DNA of 23,433 nt from JAHFUI01 sp041485905 (lineage in GTDB: Bacteria > Acidobacteriota > Vicinamibacteria > Vicinamibacterales > CAVVIG01): positions 1-23,433 of the forward strand of contig JBGPKK010000062.1 of NCBI GenBank assembly GCA_041485905.1, in the 5' to 3' direction. The translations under genes and the position numbers were made by a program. The notes beneath the pieces are model-generated. The model made no database searches, was not told the origin of the DNA, and was given only the letters and a program-made list of their open reading frames with translations. This document shows, piece after piece, positions 22,453-23,433 of the stretch. Numbering within the stretch: the stretch's first letter is position 1; every line of letters starts with the position of its first letter.

Positions 22453-23286
22453 GGACTCTGCTGCTTCCAGCAGCGCGACCACTTCGCCAAGCTCCCACAC
22501 GTGATCCGAGACGCCAGCCGCCATCGCTGGCGTGATTCGCAGCGTCTTGTGAATACGGCAGAAATTGTAGTGCATGTAGTAGAGCGCGATGGACGCGACG
22601 TGATTCTCCAGCTTCTTGGAAAACCCGTTGGTCAATCGCGTGAACCGGCGCATCGACATCCGCATCGTGAGATTCTGTCTTTCGATGTAGGATGTCGAGA
22701 TGTGTTTCGGATTCGGCGTGCCGATTATGACCTCCGTGGTGCTGCTCAGGATCTTCGCAGGGCTGTAGCGTTTTTCTTCTTGAAGATCCTTTCCGTAGAC
22801 TTTCTGGAGCGTCGCGTAATCGATGTCGTCGTTGAACGCGCTTTCGATGGCTTCCACATAGACCTTCAAGCCGTCCGTCGTGAGCTGGACCCGGCTTGTC
22901 AGACGGTCCGCGAGGTCGTGCATGAAGTCATAGGCGGTTGCGAGATTGCGTGGCCCGACGCGCCACGACGGGACTAGTTTTGTATCTGCGTCGATGGCGA
23001 CCCACGTCCAGACATCGCCATAACCGAATTGGCCGCGCTTCTCTTCGGGCACGTTGGCGGCCTTGGCATAGCAAAAACTCCAGCATTCGTCGGCTTGTAG
23101 TCTTCGGCAGGGCAATTTTCTAAGCGTCCGATCCTGGTAGGCAGCGCACACCTTGCCCAACTCAGCCAACAGCTTTAAGACCGTCGGCATCGACACATCG
23201 GTCATACGGACAGTGGACCGAAGGCTGTTACCTTCAACCAAAGCTGCCATGACTTTTACGCGCTGCTCTCTCGTTAATCTCTTCAT
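22438..23286 (-). CDS. IS1-family transposase
   Basis: The product is 282 residues in one frame. N-terminus: a helix-turn-helix of the type MKRLTREQRVKVMAALVEG with SLRSTVRMTDVSMPTVLKLL. Then come the DDE-type catalytic pieces: LQADECWSFCYAK, GDVWTWVAIDADTKLVPSW, the second Asp in QLTTDGLKVY, and the Glu in TSYIERQNLTMRM, followed by the usual FTRLTNGFSKKLENH and YNFCRIHKTL. The gene seems complete, without the InsA-InsB frameshift of classic IS1. It moves the element by cutting and joining DNA at its ends. Start ATG 23286 lies 7 bases after a strong -10, so the message may be leaderless. Confidence 0.9.
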   Translation of the reverse strand: MKRLTREQRVKVMAALVEGNSLRSTVRMTDVSMPTVLKLLAELGKVCAAYQDRTLRKLPCRRLQADECWSFCYAKAANVPEEKRGQFGYGDVWTWVAIDADTKLVPSWRVGPRNLATAYDFMHDLADRLTSRVQLTTDGLKVYVEAIESAFNDDIDYATLQKVYGKDLQEEKRYSPAKILSSTTEVIIGTPNPKHISTSYIERQNLTMRMSMRRFTRLTNGFSKKLENHVASIALYYMHYNFCRIHKTLRITPAMAAGVSDHVWELGEVVALLEAAESKKAA

Positions 23287-23293
23287 ACTTTAC

Positions 23294-23322
23294 ATTATGC
23301 TTGCTTACAGTAGCCTTGTCAA
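23294..23322 (-). promoter_or_regulatory. Near-consensus promoter of the transposase
   Basis: On the minus strand TTGACA (23322-23317) and CATAAT (23299-23294) are 17 bases apart. Transcription would start at or one base before the A of ATG 23286, so there is no room for a ribosome binding site. Confidence 0.6.
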
Positions 23323-23433
23323 GTTATAAAATCCATGGCTCTCAGGCCGCGCATGATGCTGCATGGCGATCAATGGATCGGTACAAGTGGCTTATTCGTA
23401 ACCACTTACGCTGTTGTTTTATGTTGACGCGAG

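Larger units (their letters stand above)
21482..23433. mobile_element. AT-rich accessory segment carrying an IS1-family transposase, ends not defined
   Basis: Base use changes near 21480: 28 of 60 bases are G or C at 21901-21960, against 43 of 60 at 12721-12780. It starts with a 9-base tandem repeat (ATTTTAAC at 21482-21489 and 21491-21498) and runs past the window edge. It holds the unknown 302-residue gene and the transposase. I found no terminal inverted repeat pair. Confidence 0.55.

Noticed and set aside
22423..23433. Complete insertion sequence with inverted ends
   Set aside because: AAGTGG/CCACTT at 23390-23416 forms a local hairpin, but I could not find a matching left end near 22423 or 21480, so no boundaries are claimed.

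Overview
This is a GC-rich bacterial window, probably from an acidobacterium of the soil Vicinamibacteria type. That placement is inferred from gene content, not proven. The content includes exported 'LSGxW' proteins of unknown function, reaction-centre-type diheme cytochromes, a cytochrome/PQQ-alcohol dehydrogenase pair, Uma2, and a short palindromic repeat that reads VRLKADTT when translated. I saw no rRNA, tRNA or CRISPR array.

Layout. (1) 1-823: the tail of a protein resembling the cytochrome at 11317, then an exported GlcG/HbpS-like protein. (2) 932-2705: livH-livM permeases of a branched-chain-amino-acid-type ABC transporter. (3) 2720-6887: an exported cupin (minus strand), an exported metallo-beta-lactamase-fold (MBL) protein with an altered metal motif, an exported LSGxW protein, and a protein that fuses an LSGxW domain to a class B3-like MBL domain. 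(4) 6907-10386: a DUF6065-like gene divergent from the binding protein livJ, followed by livG and livF. The transporter is therefore split around region 3. (5) 10456-11086: an AT-richer DUF1697 gene flanked by inverted half-sites that resemble integron attC ends. (6) 11317-15129: a diheme cytochrome with a beta-sheet tail, a 7-mer repeat patch, and an overlapping pair made of an M24 peptidase-like protein and a small PEP-synthase-like protein. (7) 15149-18407: Uma2 nuclease (minus), then a diheme cytochrome c and a PQQ-alcohol dehydrogenase with a lanthanide-type aspartate. (8) 18463-20950: ComEC-like MBL, a second stand-alone LSGxW protein, and an exported VOC protein. (9) 20951-21490: remains of at least three broken genes. 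(10) 21482-23433: an AT-rich segment with an unknown 302-residue protein and an IS1-family transposase.

How it may work together. The theme is periplasmic oxidation and hydrolysis of small organic molecules: PQQ dehydrogenase with its cytochrome, several exported MBL hydrolases, cupin and VOC proteins, plus an ABC importer. The most interesting pattern is that MBL and LSGxW domains occur together three times, twice as adjacent genes and once fused. This suggests an undescribed two-part exported enzyme system. The best candidate for lateral acquisition is the DUF1697 cassette.
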